Assembly (NCBI GenBank): GCA_045590215.1
Contig: JAZNQO010000012.1
Span: forward strand, 1 to 28,187
Source of the DNA: RUG563 sp045590215
GTDB taxonomy: Bacteria > Bacillota > Clostridia > Christensenellales > Aristaeellaceae
Length of the DNA: 28,187 nt
Direction: 5' to 3'
A program made the translations under genes and the position numbers. The notes below the pieces were generated by a model, which searched no databases, was not told where the DNA came from, and saw only the letters and a program-made list of their open reading frames with translations. This document shows, one piece after another, positions 14,501 to 22,265 of this stretch. How positions within the stretch are numbered: the first letter of the stretch is position 1; the number at the start of each line of letters is the position of its first letter.

Positions 14501-15142
14501 ATGAAGAAGGCAATCGTTGGTAAGAAGCTGGGCATGACCCAGATCTTCCTGCAAGACGGCCGTCTGGTGCCCGTCACCGTGATCCAGGCCGGCCCCTGCA
14601 CCGTGGTGCAGAAGAAGACCATCGAAAAGGATGGCTACGAAGCCGTACAGTTCGGTTTCGACACGATCCCCGAAAACCGCGCCGAAAAGCTTGTGAACAA
14701 GCCCGACGCCGGTCACTTCAAGAAAGCTGGCGTCGCTCCCATGCGCACGCTTCGCGAATTCCGTCTGGAAGACAGCGCATCCTATGAAATCGGCCAGGAA
14801 GTGAAAGCTGACATCTTCGCCGAAGGCGAAAAGATTGACATCAGCGGCATCACCAAGGGTCATGGTTTCACCGGTGCTATCTACCGCTGGAATCAGCACA
14901 CCGGTCCTATGGCTCACGGTTCCAAGTATCACCGTGGCGTGGGTTCCATGAGCGCAAACTCCGATCCTTCCCGTGTTTTCAAGAACAAGCATATGGCCGG
15001 CCACTACGGTGTGGAAAAGGTCACCATCCAGAACCTTGAAATCGTGAAGGTTGATGCCGAACGCAGCCTGCTGCTGGTGCACGGTGCTGTTCCCGGCCCC
15101 AAGGAAGGCCTGCTGCTCATCCGCAACGCTATCAAGGCCTGA
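14501..15142 (+). CDS. rplC: 50S ribosomal protein L3
   Basis: 213 aa. Early-assembly large-subunit protein whose long loop reaches toward the peptidyl-transferase centre. Seen: KKLGMTQIF near the N-terminus, GHGFTGAIYRWNQHTGPMAHGSKYHRGVGS (the loop carrying the Gln that is methylated in some bacteria, here in the WNQHTGP segment) and the final NLEIVKVDAERSLLLVHGAVPGPKEGLLLIR. AGGAGGG site; 15 bp after rpsJ. Confidence 0.98.
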   Translation: MKKAIVGKKLGMTQIFLQDGRLVPVTVIQAGPCTVVQKKTIEKDGYEAVQFGFDTIPENRAEKLVNKPDAGHFKKAGVAPMRTLREFRLEDSASYEIGQEVKADIFAEGEKIDISGITKGHGFTGAIYRWNQHTGPMAHGSKYHRGVGSMSANSDPSRVFKNKHMAGHYGVEKVTIQNLEIVKVDAERSLLLVHGAVPGPKEGLLLIRNAIKA

Positions 15143-15162
15143 TCGAAGGAGGAACAATAATT

Positions 15163-15786
15163 ATGCCTAACATCGACGTGCTCGACATGCAGGGCAAGAA
15201 AGTGGGCAGCATGGAGCTGAGCGAAGAAATCTTCGCCGCTGAAGTGAATGTCCCCGCCATGCATCTGGTCGTTCGCTCTATCTTAGCTAACAAGCGTCAG
15301 GGCACTCAGAGTGCTCTCACCCGTGGGATGGTTCGTGGCGGCGGTCGCAAGATCTATCGCCAGAAGGGCACCGGTAATGCTCGCCATCATGGCAACCGTG
15401 CTCCCCAGTTCCGTCACGGCGGCGTTGTGTTCGCTCCCCAGCCCCGTGATTATGTGATCAAGGTGCCCAAGAAGGTGCGCCGTCTGGCCATGAAGAGTGC
15501 TTTCACTGCCAAGTTCAACGAAGGCAACATCATCGTGGTGGATCAGATCACCCTCGCCGAAGCCAAGACCCGTCTCATGGCTGAAGTGCTCAAGAACCTG
15601 GGCGTTGAAACGAAGGCTCTCTTGGTTCTGCCCGGCCGTGACGAAACCGTCATCCGCGCTTCCAAGAATATCCCCACCGTGAAAGACGCTTACGTTAACA
15701 CCATCAATGTGTATGACATGCTCAACGCCGATAAGCTGATCGTGCTGAAGGCAGCCATGGAAAGCATCCAGGAGGTGTACGCATGA
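15163..15786 (+). CDS. rplD: 50S ribosomal protein L4
   Basis: 207 aa. L4 lines the exit tunnel and is the classical autoregulator of S10 operons. Seen: the extended tunnel loop RGGGRKIYRQKGTGNARHH with GNRAPQFRHGGVVFAP, the hallmark of L4 where macrolide-resistance changes occur (no change apparent), followed by PKKVRRLAMKSA and the C-terminal Rossmann-like part. Strong AAGGAGG site; 20 bp after rplC and overlapping rplW by 4 bp. It is the natural candidate ligand of the upstream leader. Confidence 0.98.
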   Translation: MPNIDVLDMQGKKVGSMELSEEIFAAEVNVPAMHLVVRSILANKRQGTQSALTRGMVRGGGRKIYRQKGTGNARHHGNRAPQFRHGGVVFAPQPRDYVIKVPKKVRRLAMKSAFTAKFNEGNIIVVDQITLAEAKTRLMAEVLKNLGVETKALLVLPGRDETVIRASKNIPTVKDAYVNTINVYDMLNADKLIVLKAAMESIQEVYA

Positions 15787-16079
15787 AGAATCCTCATGAC
15801 ATCATCCTGCGCCCCGTGCTGACGGAAAAAGGTTACGACGGTATCGCCGATAAACGCTACGTGTTTGAAGTAGCTATCGACGCCAACAAGATCGAGATCA
15901 AAAAGGCGCTGGAAACCGTATTTCCTTCCATTAAAGTAGCTCGTGTGAACACCCTGCGCACCCTGGGCAAAATGAAGCGTCAGGGCATGCACCAGGGCCG
16001 CACCCGTGAAATCAAAAAAGCTTACGTTACCCTGACTGAAGATTCCAAGCCCATCGAATTCTTCGAGGGTATGGTGTAA
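15783..16079 (+). CDS. rplW: 50S ribosomal protein L23
   Basis: 98 aa. L23 sits at the tunnel exit and docks trigger factor and SRP. Seen: the N-terminal DIILRPVLTEKGYD, then YVFEVAIDANKIEIKKALETVF, VARVNTLRTLGKMKRQGMHQGR (the rRNA-binding loop) and KKAYVTLTED. The ATG overlaps the rplD stop (ATGA), and its ribosome site AGGAGG lies within the end of rplD, indicating coupled translation. Confidence 0.98.
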   Translation: MKNPHDIILRPVLTEKGYDGIADKRYVFEVAIDANKIEIKKALETVFPSIKVARVNTLRTLGKMKRQGMHQGRTREIKKAYVTLTEDSKPIEFFEGMV

Positions 16080-16094
16080 GGGAGGAGAAGAAAA

Positions 16095-16928
16095 ATGGCA
16101 ATTCGTGTTTATAAGCCCACTTCGTCCGCCCGCCGCTTCATGAGCGTTCTCACTTTTGAGGAAATCACCAAGAAGACGCCCGAAAAGGCTCTGACGGAAA
16201 CCCTCAAGAAGAATGCCGGCCGCAACAAGCAGGGCAAAATCACCGTCCGTCATCAGGGCGGCGGCAACAAGGTTAAGTACCGCATCATCGATTTCAAGCG
16301 CAACAAGCTGGACGTTCCCGCCAAGGTTGCTGCCATTGAATACGATCCCAATCGTACCGCTTTCATCGCTTTGCTGAACTATGCAGACGGCGAAAAGCGT
16401 TATATCCTGGCTCCTCTGGACCTGAAGGTGGGCGACACCGTGATGGCCGGCGCAACCGCCGACATCAAGCCCGGCAACGCCCTGCCCGTCGCCAACATCC
16501 CCGTCGGTACGCTGATCCACAATATCGAGATCAAGCCCGGCAAGGGTGGCCAGCTGGTTCGCTCCGCTGGTGCTTATGCCCAGCTGATGGCCAAGGAAGG
16601 TGCCTACGCTCAGGTGCGTATGCCCTCCGGCGAATATCGCAAGGTTCCCATGAATGCCATGGCCACCATCGGCACCGTTGGCAACACCGACCACGCTAAC
16701 GTGCGCATCGGTAAAGCCGGCCGCAAGCGTCATATGGGCATCCGCCCCTCTGTCCGCGGTGTGGTTATGAATCCTTGCGACCATCCCCATGGCGGCGGCG
16801 AAGGCAAATCCCCCGTTGGTATGCCTGCCCCTGTTACCCCCTGGGGTAAGCCTGCTCTGGGCCTGAAGACCCGCAAGCATAAGAAGTATTCCAATAACTT
16901 GATCGTAAAACGTGCCAGCAAGAAGTAA
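16095..16928 (+). CDS. rplB: 50S ribosomal protein L2
   Basis: 277 aa. Essential protein near the peptidyl-transferase centre. Seen: the N-terminal YKPTSSARRFMS, GRNKQGKITVRHQGGGNKVKYR, the SH3-like and OB folds in the middle, and the C-terminal signature NPCDHPHGGGEGKSPVGMPAPVTPWGKPALG, which contains the conserved His essential for activity. Closes with the basic KKYSNNLIVKRASKK. GGGAGGAG site; 15 bp after rplW. Confidence 0.98.
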   Translation: MAIRVYKPTSSARRFMSVLTFEEITKKTPEKALTETLKKNAGRNKQGKITVRHQGGGNKVKYRIIDFKRNKLDVPAKVAAIEYDPNRTAFIALLNYADGEKRYILAPLDLKVGDTVMAGATADIKPGNALPVANIPVGTLIHNIEIKPGKGGQLVRSAGAYAQLMAKEGAYAQVRMPSGEYRKVPMNAMATIGTVGNTDHANVRIGKAGRKRHMGIRPSVRGVVMNPCDHPHGGGEGKSPVGMPAPVTPWGKPALGLKTRKHKKYSNNLIVKRASKK

Positions 16929-16956
16929 GTCGGCGCAATAGGAAGGAGGCAACCTC

Positions 16957-17235
16957 ATGAGCCGTTCCATTAAGAAAGGCCCGTTTGTACAGGAAGCACT
17001 GTATAAGCGCATTGAAGAAATGAATAAAACCGGCGCTAAGCAGGTTCTCAAGACCTGGAGCCGCGCCTCGACCATCTTCCCCCAGTTCGTCGGTCACACC
17101 ATTGCCGTGCACGATGGCCGGAAGCATGTGCCGGTATATGTCACTGAAGACATGGTTGGCCACAAGCTTGGCGAATTCGCCCCCACCCGCACTTTCCGCG
17201 GGCATGCAGGCGAAAAGGCCTCGGGCCGTAAGTAA
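16957..17235 (+). CDS. rpsS: 30S ribosomal protein S19
   Basis: 92 aa. Head protein that contacts S13 and the A-site tRNA. Signature SRSIKKGPFV at the start, then LKTWSRASTIFPQFVGHTIAVHDGRKHVPVYVTEDMVGHKLGEFAPTRTFRGH, all canonical. AAGGAGG site; 28 bp after rplB. Confidence 0.98.
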   Translation: MSRSIKKGPFVQEALYKRIEEMNKTGAKQVLKTWSRASTIFPQFVGHTIAVHDGRKHVPVYVTEDMVGHKLGEFAPTRTFRGHAGEKASGRK

Positions 17236-17255
17236 GGGAAGGAGCGAATAGAAAG

Positions 17256-17642
17256 ATGGCAACTCGTACCCGTGAAAAGGGCGCAGCCCGGGCTGAAAGC
17301 CGTGACAAGCGTCCCCAGGCACACGCCAAGAATATCCGCCTGTCCTCCCGTAAGGCCAAGATCGTTCTTGACCTGATCCGGGGCAAGGATGTGGAACAGG
17401 CGTTGGCCATTGTGCAGTTTACCCCCAAGGCGGCTTCCCCCGTCATTTACAAGGTGCTCTCCAGCGCCATCGCCAATGCTGTGAACAACCAGGACATGGA
17501 TCGCAGCCAGCTGTACGTTGCAGAGTGCTACGCAAACCCCGGCCCGACCCTCAAGCGTTACGTAGCTCGCAGCCGCGGCAGCGCTTCCCCCATGCTCAAG
17601 CGCACCTGCCACATCAGCGTGGTGCTCGACCAGAAGAAGTAA
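17256..17642 (+). CDS. rplV: 50S ribosomal protein L22
   Basis: 128 aa, slightly longer than the usual 110 because of a basic N-terminal extension of about 20 residues (TRTREKGAARAESRDKRPQ). The core is typical: AKNIRLSSRKAKIVLDLIRGK, ALAIVQFTPKAASPVIYKVLSSAIANA, and the beta-hairpin CYANPGPTLKRYVARSRGSASPMLKRTCHISVVL that reaches the exit tunnel. The ATG is the only plausible start: GGAAGGAG lies 11 nt upstream, a rather long spacing. Confidence 0.97.
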   Translation: MATRTREKGAARAESRDKRPQAHAKNIRLSSRKAKIVLDLIRGKDVEQALAIVQFTPKAASPVIYKVLSSAIANAVNNQDMDRSQLYVAECYANPGPTLKRYVARSRGSASPMLKRTCHISVVLDQKK

Positions 17643-17655
17643 AGGGAGGATCAAA

Positions 17656-18333
17656 ATGGGTCATAAAGTTAATCCCCATGGCGCCCGCGTTGGTGTTATC
17701 TTTGACTGGAGCACCCGCTGGTATGCCGGGAAGAAAGATTTTGCAAACAACCTGATTGAAGATTTCAATCTCCGCAAGATGCTGAAGGAAAAGTTCTATT
17801 CCTGCGGTATCAGCCGGATCGATATCGAACGCAGCGCATCCCGCATGACGGTCACCCTGTTCGCCGGCAAGCCCGGCATGATCATCGGCCGCAGCGGTAA
17901 GGGCATTGAAGAGCTCAAGGCCGAAGTGGAAAAGTTCTGCGGCCACGCCGTGAACATCCGTGTGTTCGACGTCAAGAGCCCCGATGCCGATGCCCAGCTG
18001 ATCGCTGAAAACATTGCTCAGCAGCTGGAAAAGCGCATTGGTTTCCGTCGTGCCATGAAGCAGTCCATCCAGCGTGCCATGAAGCTGGGCGTGAAGGGCG
18101 TTAAGATCAACATCGGCGGCCGCGTCGGCGGGGCTGAAATCGCCCGTACCGAAAAGTATCACGAAGGCTCCATTCCGCTGCAGACCCTGCGTGCCAACAT
18201 TGACTACGGCTTTGCCGAAGCCAAGACTGCCTATGGCCGCCTGGGCGTGAAGGTTTGGGTGTACAAGGGAGAAGTCCTGCCCAAGGCCAAGAAGTCCCAG
18301 CAGCCTGCCGCTGCTATCGAAGGAGGCAAGTAA
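17656..18333 (+). CDS. rpsC: 30S ribosomal protein S3
   Basis: 225 aa. mRNA-entry protein with a type II KH domain, seen as GKPGMIIGRSGKGIEELKAEVEK, preceded by the canonical MGHKVNPHGARVG start. The C-terminal domain has RAMKLGVKGVKINIGGRVGGAEIARTEKYHEGSIPLQTLRANIDYGFAEAKTAYGRLGVKVWVYKGEVLP. GGGAGG site; 13 bp after rplV and 4 bp before rplP. Confidence 0.98.
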   Translation: MGHKVNPHGARVGVIFDWSTRWYAGKKDFANNLIEDFNLRKMLKEKFYSCGISRIDIERSASRMTVTLFAGKPGMIIGRSGKGIEELKAEVEKFCGHAVNIRVFDVKSPDADAQLIAENIAQQLEKRIGFRRAMKQSIQRAMKLGVKGVKINIGGRVGGAEIARTEKYHEGSIPLQTLRANIDYGFAEAKTAYGRLGVKVWVYKGEVLPKAKKSQQPAAAIEGGK

Positions 18334-18337
18334 TCCT

Positions 18338-18778
18338 ATGCTGATGCCTAAGAGAGTTAAGCACCGCAAGCAATTCCGCGGTCGCATGAAGGGTGCCGCC
18401 CACCGTGGCAATTTCCTGGCCTACGGCGATATCGGCCTGGTGGCAACCGAACCCTGCTGGGTCACCTCCCAGCAAATCGAAGCTGCCCGTATTGCGCTTA
18501 CCCGTTACACCAAGCGCGGCGGTCAGGTTTGGATCAAGATTTTCCCCGATAAGCCCGTAACGGCAAAGCCCGCTGAAACCCGCATGGGTTCCGGTAAGGG
18601 TGCTCCCGAATACTGGGTGGCCGTGGTTAAGCCCGGCCGGGTGCTGTTTGAAGTGGGCGGCGTTGACGAAGCTATCGCTCGTGAAGCTCTTCGTCTGGCT
18701 TCTGCCAAGCTGCCCCTCAAGACCAAGATTATCAAGCGTGAAAACAACGAAAATGAAGCGGGTGGTGAAAGCAAATGA
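18338..18778 (+). CDS. rplP: 50S ribosomal protein L16
   Basis: 146 aa. Organises the A-site region of the 50S. Starts MLMPKRVKHRKQFRGRMKG, with typical GDIGLVATEPCWVTSQQIEAARIALTRYTKRGG, VWIKIFPDKPVTAKPAETRMGSGKGAPEYWVAVVKPGRVLFEV. The Arg that is hydroxylated in some bacteria lies in this RMGSGKG region. The ribosome site GGAGG overlaps the end of rpsC, 4 bp upstream. Overlaps rpmC by 4 bp. Confidence 0.98.
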   Translation: MLMPKRVKHRKQFRGRMKGAAHRGNFLAYGDIGLVATEPCWVTSQQIEAARIALTRYTKRGGQVWIKIFPDKPVTAKPAETRMGSGKGAPEYWVAVVKPGRVLFEVGGVDEAIAREALRLASAKLPLKTKIIKRENNENEAGGESK

Positions 18779-18966
18779 AGGCAAAGGAATTCGCAGCCAT
18801 GAAGCCTGAAGAATTGACCGCGAAGATCGCCGAGCTCAAGGAAGAGCTTTTCAACCTTCGTTTCCGGCTTGCCACCGGTCAGCTTGAGAACACCATGCAG
18901 ATCACTGAAGTCAAGCGTGACATCGCCCGTGCGATGACCGTCCTGACCCAGCAGAGCAAGGCGTGA
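18775..18966 (+). CDS. rpmC: 50S ribosomal protein L29
   Basis: 63 aa. Two-helix protein at the tunnel exit beside L23. Seen: KAKEFAAMKPEELTAKIAELKEELFNLRFRLATGQLENTMQI with a closing VKRDIARAMTVL. Its ATG overlaps the rplP stop (ATGA), and no strong own ribosome site is seen, so it depends on coupling. Confidence 0.97.
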   Translation: MKAKEFAAMKPEELTAKIAELKEELFNLRFRLATGQLENTMQITEVKRDIARAMTVLTQQSKA

Positions 18967-18994
18967 CCGATAAGCCGTGAAAGGAGTCAATATC

Positions 18995-19255
18995 ATGTCT
19001 GAAGTAAGAGGCATCCGCAAGACCCGCATTGGCGTGGTCGTAAGCGATAAGATGGATAAGACCATCGTTGTCAAAATGTCCACCCGTGTGCGGCATCCGC
19101 TGTATGGCAAGTTCATCACCCGCACCAGCAAGATCAAGGCGCATGATGAAGAAAACACTTGCGGCATCGGCGACACCGTGGAAATCATGGAATGCCGTCC
19201 CCTGTCCAAGGATAAGCACTGGCGGCTGGTTCGCATCGTCGAAAAGGCGAAGTAA
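18995..19255 (+). CDS. rpsQ: 30S ribosomal protein S17
   Basis: 86 aa. OB-fold protein that initiates 16S folding. Seen: RKTRIGVVVSDKMDKTIVVKM, HPLYGKFITRTSKIKAHDE, IGDTVEIMECRPLSKDKHWRLVRIVEKAK. The ATG at 18995 follows AAGGAG by 9 nt; an in-frame GTG at 18977 precedes that site and is rejected. Last gene before a 130-bp structured gap. Confidence 0.98.
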   Translation: MSEVRGIRKTRIGVVVSDKMDKTIVVKMSTRVRHPLYGKFITRTSKIKAHDEENTCGIGDTVEIMECRPLSKDKHWRLVRIVEKAK

Positions 19256-19258
19256 TCT

Positions 19259-19370
19259 CATGTTTGGCCGGCAAAGGAAGAACGCATTTCTTCCTATATA
19301 ATAGCCCGGCCGCACAACAGTATCCGACCGCTCATGGAAGCTTAGGACTTACCATGAGGCGGAACCTATA
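19259..19370 (+). ncRNA. Two-hairpin element between rpsQ and rplN
   Basis: The first hairpin has an outer stem GGCCGG (19266-19271) with CCGGCC (19306-19311) and an inner stem AGGAAGAA (19275-19282) with TTCTTCCT (19288-19295), with a TATATAAT-containing internal loop on one side. The second has CCGCTCATGG (19328-19337) pairing with CCATGAGgCGG (19352-19362, one bulged G) around a 14-nt loop. It ends 8 nt before the AAGGAGG of rplN. Placed at the S10/spc boundary, it may be a regulatory or processing site. No described family is recognised. Confidence 0.55.
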
Positions 19371-19385
19371 AAGGAGGAAACCCCT

Positions 19386-19754
19386 ATGATTCAGCCGCAA
19401 ACGCGACTCAAGGTAGCCGATAACTCCGGCGCCAAGGAAATCATGTGCATCCGCGTGCTGGGTGGTTCCTTCCGCCGCACCGGTTCGATCGGCGACGTGA
19501 TCGTTGCATCCGTCAAGACCGCTACCCCCGGCGGGCAGGTAAAGAAGGGCGATGTGGTTAAGGCCGTTATCGTTCGTGTTCATCAGCCCCAGCGTCGTCC
19601 CGATGGCAGCTACATCAAGTTTGACGACAATGCTGCCGTCATCATCGGTAACGATAAGATGCCCCGCGGCACCCGTATCTTTGGGCCGGTTGCCCGTGAA
19701 CTGCGCGAGAAGGACTATATGAAGATCGTCTCCCTCGCTCCCGAAGTTCTGTAA
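19386..19754 (+). CDS. rplN: 50S ribosomal protein L14
   Basis: 122 aa, standard. Intersubunit-bridge protein. Seen: MIQPQTRLKVADNSGAKEIMCIRVLGGS, IGDVIVASVKTATPGGQVKKGDVVKAVIVR, DGSYIKFDDNAAVIIGNDKMPRGTRIFGPVARELRE, all canonical. AAGGAGG lies 8-10 nt upstream. First gene of the spc part, after the 130-bp gap with two hairpins. Confidence 0.98.
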   Translation: MIQPQTRLKVADNSGAKEIMCIRVLGGSFRRTGSIGDVIVASVKTATPGGQVKKGDVVKAVIVRVHQPQRRPDGSYIKFDDNAAVIIGNDKMPRGTRIFGPVARELREKDYMKIVSLAPEVL

Positions 19755-19767
19755 GGAGGACAATGAA

Positions 19768-20103
19768 ATGTTTGTAAAGAGCAAGGATCAGGTCGTTGTC
19801 ATCTCCGGCAAGGACAAGGGCGTAAAGGGCAAGGTTATCGCCGCCGCTCCCAAGACCGGCAAGGTCAAGGTGGAAGGCGTGGCCATGGTAACCAAGCATC
19901 AGAAGTCCCGTGCCCAGGGCCAGCCCGGCGGCATCATCAAGAAGGAAGCCTTCATTGATGCCAGCAACGTGATGGTGATTTGCCCCAAGTGCGGCAAGGC
20001 CACCCGTGTTGCCCACAAGGCCCAGGAAGTTACCGGCAAGGATGGCAAGGTAAGCACCAAGAACGTCCGCATTTGCAAGAAGTGCGGCGCTGAACTGGAA
20101 TAA
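19768..20103 (+). CDS. rplX: 50S ribosomal protein L24 with C-terminal zinc ribbon
   Basis: 111 aa. Assembly initiator with an N-terminal KOW motif (VVISGKDKGVKGKV). The C-terminal half carries two Cys pairs, CPKC in VMVICPKCGKATRVAHK and CKKC in VRICKKCGAELE, so it is the zinc-binding form of L24. AAGGAGG site; 13 bp after rplN. Confidence 0.98.
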   Translation: MFVKSKDQVVVISGKDKGVKGKVIAAAPKTGKVKVEGVAMVTKHQKSRAQGQPGGIIKKEAFIDASNVMVICPKCGKATRVAHKAQEVTGKDGKVSTKNVRICKKCGAELE

Positions 20104-20124
20104 TAAGTAAGGAGGAAACACGCA

Positions 20125-20667
20125 ATGGCTACCCGTTTGAAGGAAAAGTATCTGGCCGAAGCTGTTCCTGCCTTGCAGCAGAAGTTCGGCTATCAGAACG
20201 TCATGCAGATTCCCCGCCTGGAAAAGGTGATCATCAACATGGGTCTGGGTGACTGCAAAGACAACGCCAAGGCTCTGGAAGTGGCCGTTTCTGAACTGGG
20301 CCAGATCGCCGGTCAGAAGCCCCTGGTCACCAAGGCCAAGAAGAGCGTTGCTAACTTTAAGCTCCGCCAGGGCATGAACGTGGGTGCGAAAGTGACCCTG
20401 CGTGGTGCCCGGATGGAAGAATTCATTGACAAGCTGGTCAATATCGCCCTGCCCCGTGTGCGCGACTTCCGTGGCGTATCCGGCAAGGCTTTCGATGGCC
20501 GTGGCAACTATGCCCTGGGCATCAAGGAACAGCTGATTTTCCCCGAAATCGACTACGATAAGGTGGAAAAGATCCGTGGTATGGAAATGATCTTCGTAAC
20601 CACCGCCAAGACGGACGAAGAAGCCAAAGAACTGCTTCGCCTGCTGGGCATGCCTTTTGAGCATTAA
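20125..20667 (+). CDS. rplE: 50S ribosomal protein L5
   Basis: 180 aa. 5S-rRNA binding protein of the central protuberance. Seen: VMQIPRLEKVIINMGLGD, GQKPLVTKAKKSVANFKLRQGMNVGAKVTLRG, RVRDFRGVSGKAFDGRGNYALGIKEQLIFPEIDYDKVEKIRGMEMIFVTTAKTDEEAKELLRLLGMPF. AAGGAGG site; 21 bp after rplX. Confidence 0.98.
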   Translation: MATRLKEKYLAEAVPALQQKFGYQNVMQIPRLEKVIINMGLGDCKDNAKALEVAVSELGQIAGQKPLVTKAKKSVANFKLRQGMNVGAKVTLRGARMEEFIDKLVNIALPRVRDFRGVSGKAFDGRGNYALGIKEQLIFPEIDYDKVEKIRGMEMIFVTTAKTDEEAKELLRLLGMPFEH

Positions 20668-20683
20668 GGGAGGAGAATGAAAA

Positions 20684-20869
20684 ATGGCTAAGACAAGTAT
20701 GAAAGTTCGTCAGGCTCGGCCCGCCAAGTTCTCTACCCGTGCCTACACCCGCTGCCGTCTGTGCGGCCGTCCCCACTCTGTGCTCCGCCGTTACGGCATC
20801 TGCCGTATCTGCTTGCGTGAATTGGCTTATAAGGGCCAGATCCCCGGCGTTCGCAAAGCGAGCTGGTAA
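20684..20869 (+). CDS. rpsN: 30S ribosomal protein S14, zinc (type Z) form
   Basis: 61 aa, the short zinc-binding S14. Cys24 and Cys27 (CRLC) with Cys40 and Cys43 (CRIC) form the zinc site. The rest, KFSTRAYTRCRLCGRPHSVLRRYGICRICLRELAYKGQIPGVRKASW, is canonical. GGGAGGAG site; 16 bp after rplE. Zinc-independent paralogues, if any, lie elsewhere. Confidence 0.98.
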   Translation: MAKTSMKVRQARPAKFSTRAYTRCRLCGRPHSVLRRYGICRICLRELAYKGQIPGVRKASW

Positions 20870-20888
20870 GTATAAAGGAGGTAAAATC

Positions 20889-21287
20889 ATGTTTGTAAAT
20901 GATCCTATTGCCGATATGCTCACCCGCATTCGCAACGCCCAGATCGCTCGTCACGAGAGTGTTGTGATTCCCGCCAGCAACATGAAGAAGGCTATTGCCA
21001 AGATTCTGTTGGACGAAGGGTATGTAAAATCGGTTGAAAACGTGGCTGATGGCATTCAGGGCGGCATTAAGATCACCCTGAAGTATCAGGAAAAGAAACA
21101 GCCCGTCATCGTTGGCCTCAAGCGCATTTCCAAGCCCGGCCTGCGGGTGTATGCCACCTGTGAAGAACTGCCCAAGGTTCTGGGCGGTCTGGGCATCGCC
21201 ATCGTTTCCACTTCCAAGGGCCTTATGACGGATAAGGCTTGCCGGAAGGAAAACATCGGCGGCGAAGTGCTGTGCTACATCTGGTAA
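20889..21287 (+). CDS. rpsH: 30S ribosomal protein S8
   Basis: 132 aa. 16S central-domain organiser and, in E. coli, autoregulator of the spc operon. Start ATG 20889 after AAGGAGG; upstream in-frame extension runs into rpsN and is rejected. Seen: DPIADMLTRIRNAQ, the middle KSVENVADG and the C-terminal KRISKPGLRVYATCEELPKVLGGLGIAIVSTSKGLMTDKACRKENIGGEVLCYIW. 19 bp after rpsN. Confidence 0.98.
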   Translation: MFVNDPIADMLTRIRNAQIARHESVVIPASNMKKAIAKILLDEGYVKSVENVADGIQGGIKITLKYQEKKQPVIVGLKRISKPGLRVYATCEELPKVLGGLGIAIVSTSKGLMTDKACRKENIGGEVLCYIW

Positions 21288-21315
21288 TCAACACGTCATT
21301 TGGAGGTAGATTATT

Positions 21316-21864
21316 ATGTCTCGTATCGGAAGGCTTCCCATTGCCGTTCCCGCGGGCGTGACGGTTACCATCGATGAAAACAATCTGGTTACCGTAAAGG
21401 GCCCCAAGGGTACGCTTTCTCAGCAGGTGAATGCTGATATCACCGTCAAGCAGGAAGGCACCGAAATCCTCGTTACCCGTCCTACTGACAACAAGAACCA
21501 TCGTGCCATGCACGGCCTGTATCGCGCTCTGATCGCCAACATGGTGAAGGGCGTCACCGAAGGCTTTGCCGTCACCTTGGAAATGGTGGGTACCGGCTAT
21601 CGTGCCGCCGCCGAAGAAAACGGCAAGAAGCTGAACATCAACATCGGCTTCTCTCATCCCGTGATCATCGACGCCCCCGAAAATGTAACGTTTGAAACGC
21701 CCGTGCAGACCAAGATGGTCATCAAGGGCATTGACAAGCAGGTCGTTGGCAACCTTGCCGCCGATATTCGTGCCATTCGTAAGCCCGAACCCTACCTTGG
21801 CAAGGGCATCAAGTACGAAAACGAAGTTATCCGCCGCAAGGAAGGCAAGTCCGGCAAGAAATAA
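21316..21864 (+). CDS. rplF: 50S ribosomal protein L6
   Basis: 182 aa. Near the factor-binding stalk base. Starts MSRIGRLPIAVPAGV, with VTVKGPKGTLSQ, NHRAMHGLYRALIANMVKGVTEGF and the end RKPEPYLGKGIKYENEVIRRKEGKSGKK. The usual EPYKGKG reads EPYLGKG here, a conservative family variant. TTGGAGG site; 28 bp after rpsH. Confidence 0.98.
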   Translation: MSRIGRLPIAVPAGVTVTIDENNLVTVKGPKGTLSQQVNADITVKQEGTEILVTRPTDNKNHRAMHGLYRALIANMVKGVTEGFAVTLEMVGTGYRAAAEENGKKLNINIGFSHPVIIDAPENVTFETPVQTKMVIKGIDKQVVGNLAADIRAIRKPEPYLGKGIKYENEVIRRKEGKSGKK

Positions 21865-21882
21865 GAAAGGGAGTGAACGCAT

Positions 21883-22251
21883 ATGTTCAAAAAGCGCGAC
21901 CGTAATGAAGTGCGCGTGATCCGTCACGCCCGCGTCCGCAAAAAGATCAGCGGCACCCCCGAAATGCCGCGCCTGTGCGTCTATCGCAGCAATAAATCCA
22001 TCTATGCGCAAGTAATCGACGACACCAAGGGCGTCACCCTGGTTTCCGCTTCCACCATCGACCCCGCTATCAAGGGTCAGCTGGGCGAAGCCACCAAGAC
22101 CGATGCCGCCAAGATGGTGGGCAAGCTGGTTGCCGAGCGCGCTCTGGCTGCCGGTATCAAGGACATCGTCTTTGACCGCGGCGGCTACCTCTACACCGGG
22201 CGTATTTCCGCCCTGGCCGATGCTGCCCGTGAAGCCGGCCTGAACTTCTAA
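21883..22251 (+). CDS. rplR: 50S ribosomal protein L18
   Basis: 122 aa. 5S-rRNA binding partner of L5. Seen: the basic N-terminus KKRDRNEVRVIRHARVRKKISG, then PRLCVYRSNKSIYAQVIDDTKGVTLVSASTID and the terminal IKDIVFDRGGYLYTGRISALADAAREAGLNF. AAGGGAG site; 18 bp after rplF. Confidence 0.98.
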   Translation: MFKKRDRNEVRVIRHARVRKKISGTPEMPRLCVYRSNKSIYAQVIDDTKGVTLVSASTIDPAIKGQLGEATKTDAAKMVGKLVAERALAAGIKDIVFDRGGYLYTGRISALADAAREAGLNF

Positions 22252-22265
22252 GGAGGGAAAGAACC

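Noticed and set aside
14141..17075. Long minus-strand frames (338 and 461 codons) over rpsJ-rplB
   Set aside because: Shadow frames of strongly biased ribosomal genes; no homology pattern and no ribosome site.
19295..19302. TATATAAT as an internal promoter of rplN
   Set aside because: Perfect -10 but no -35 at 15-19 bp, and it lies in the internal loop of a hairpin; read as part of that RNA element.
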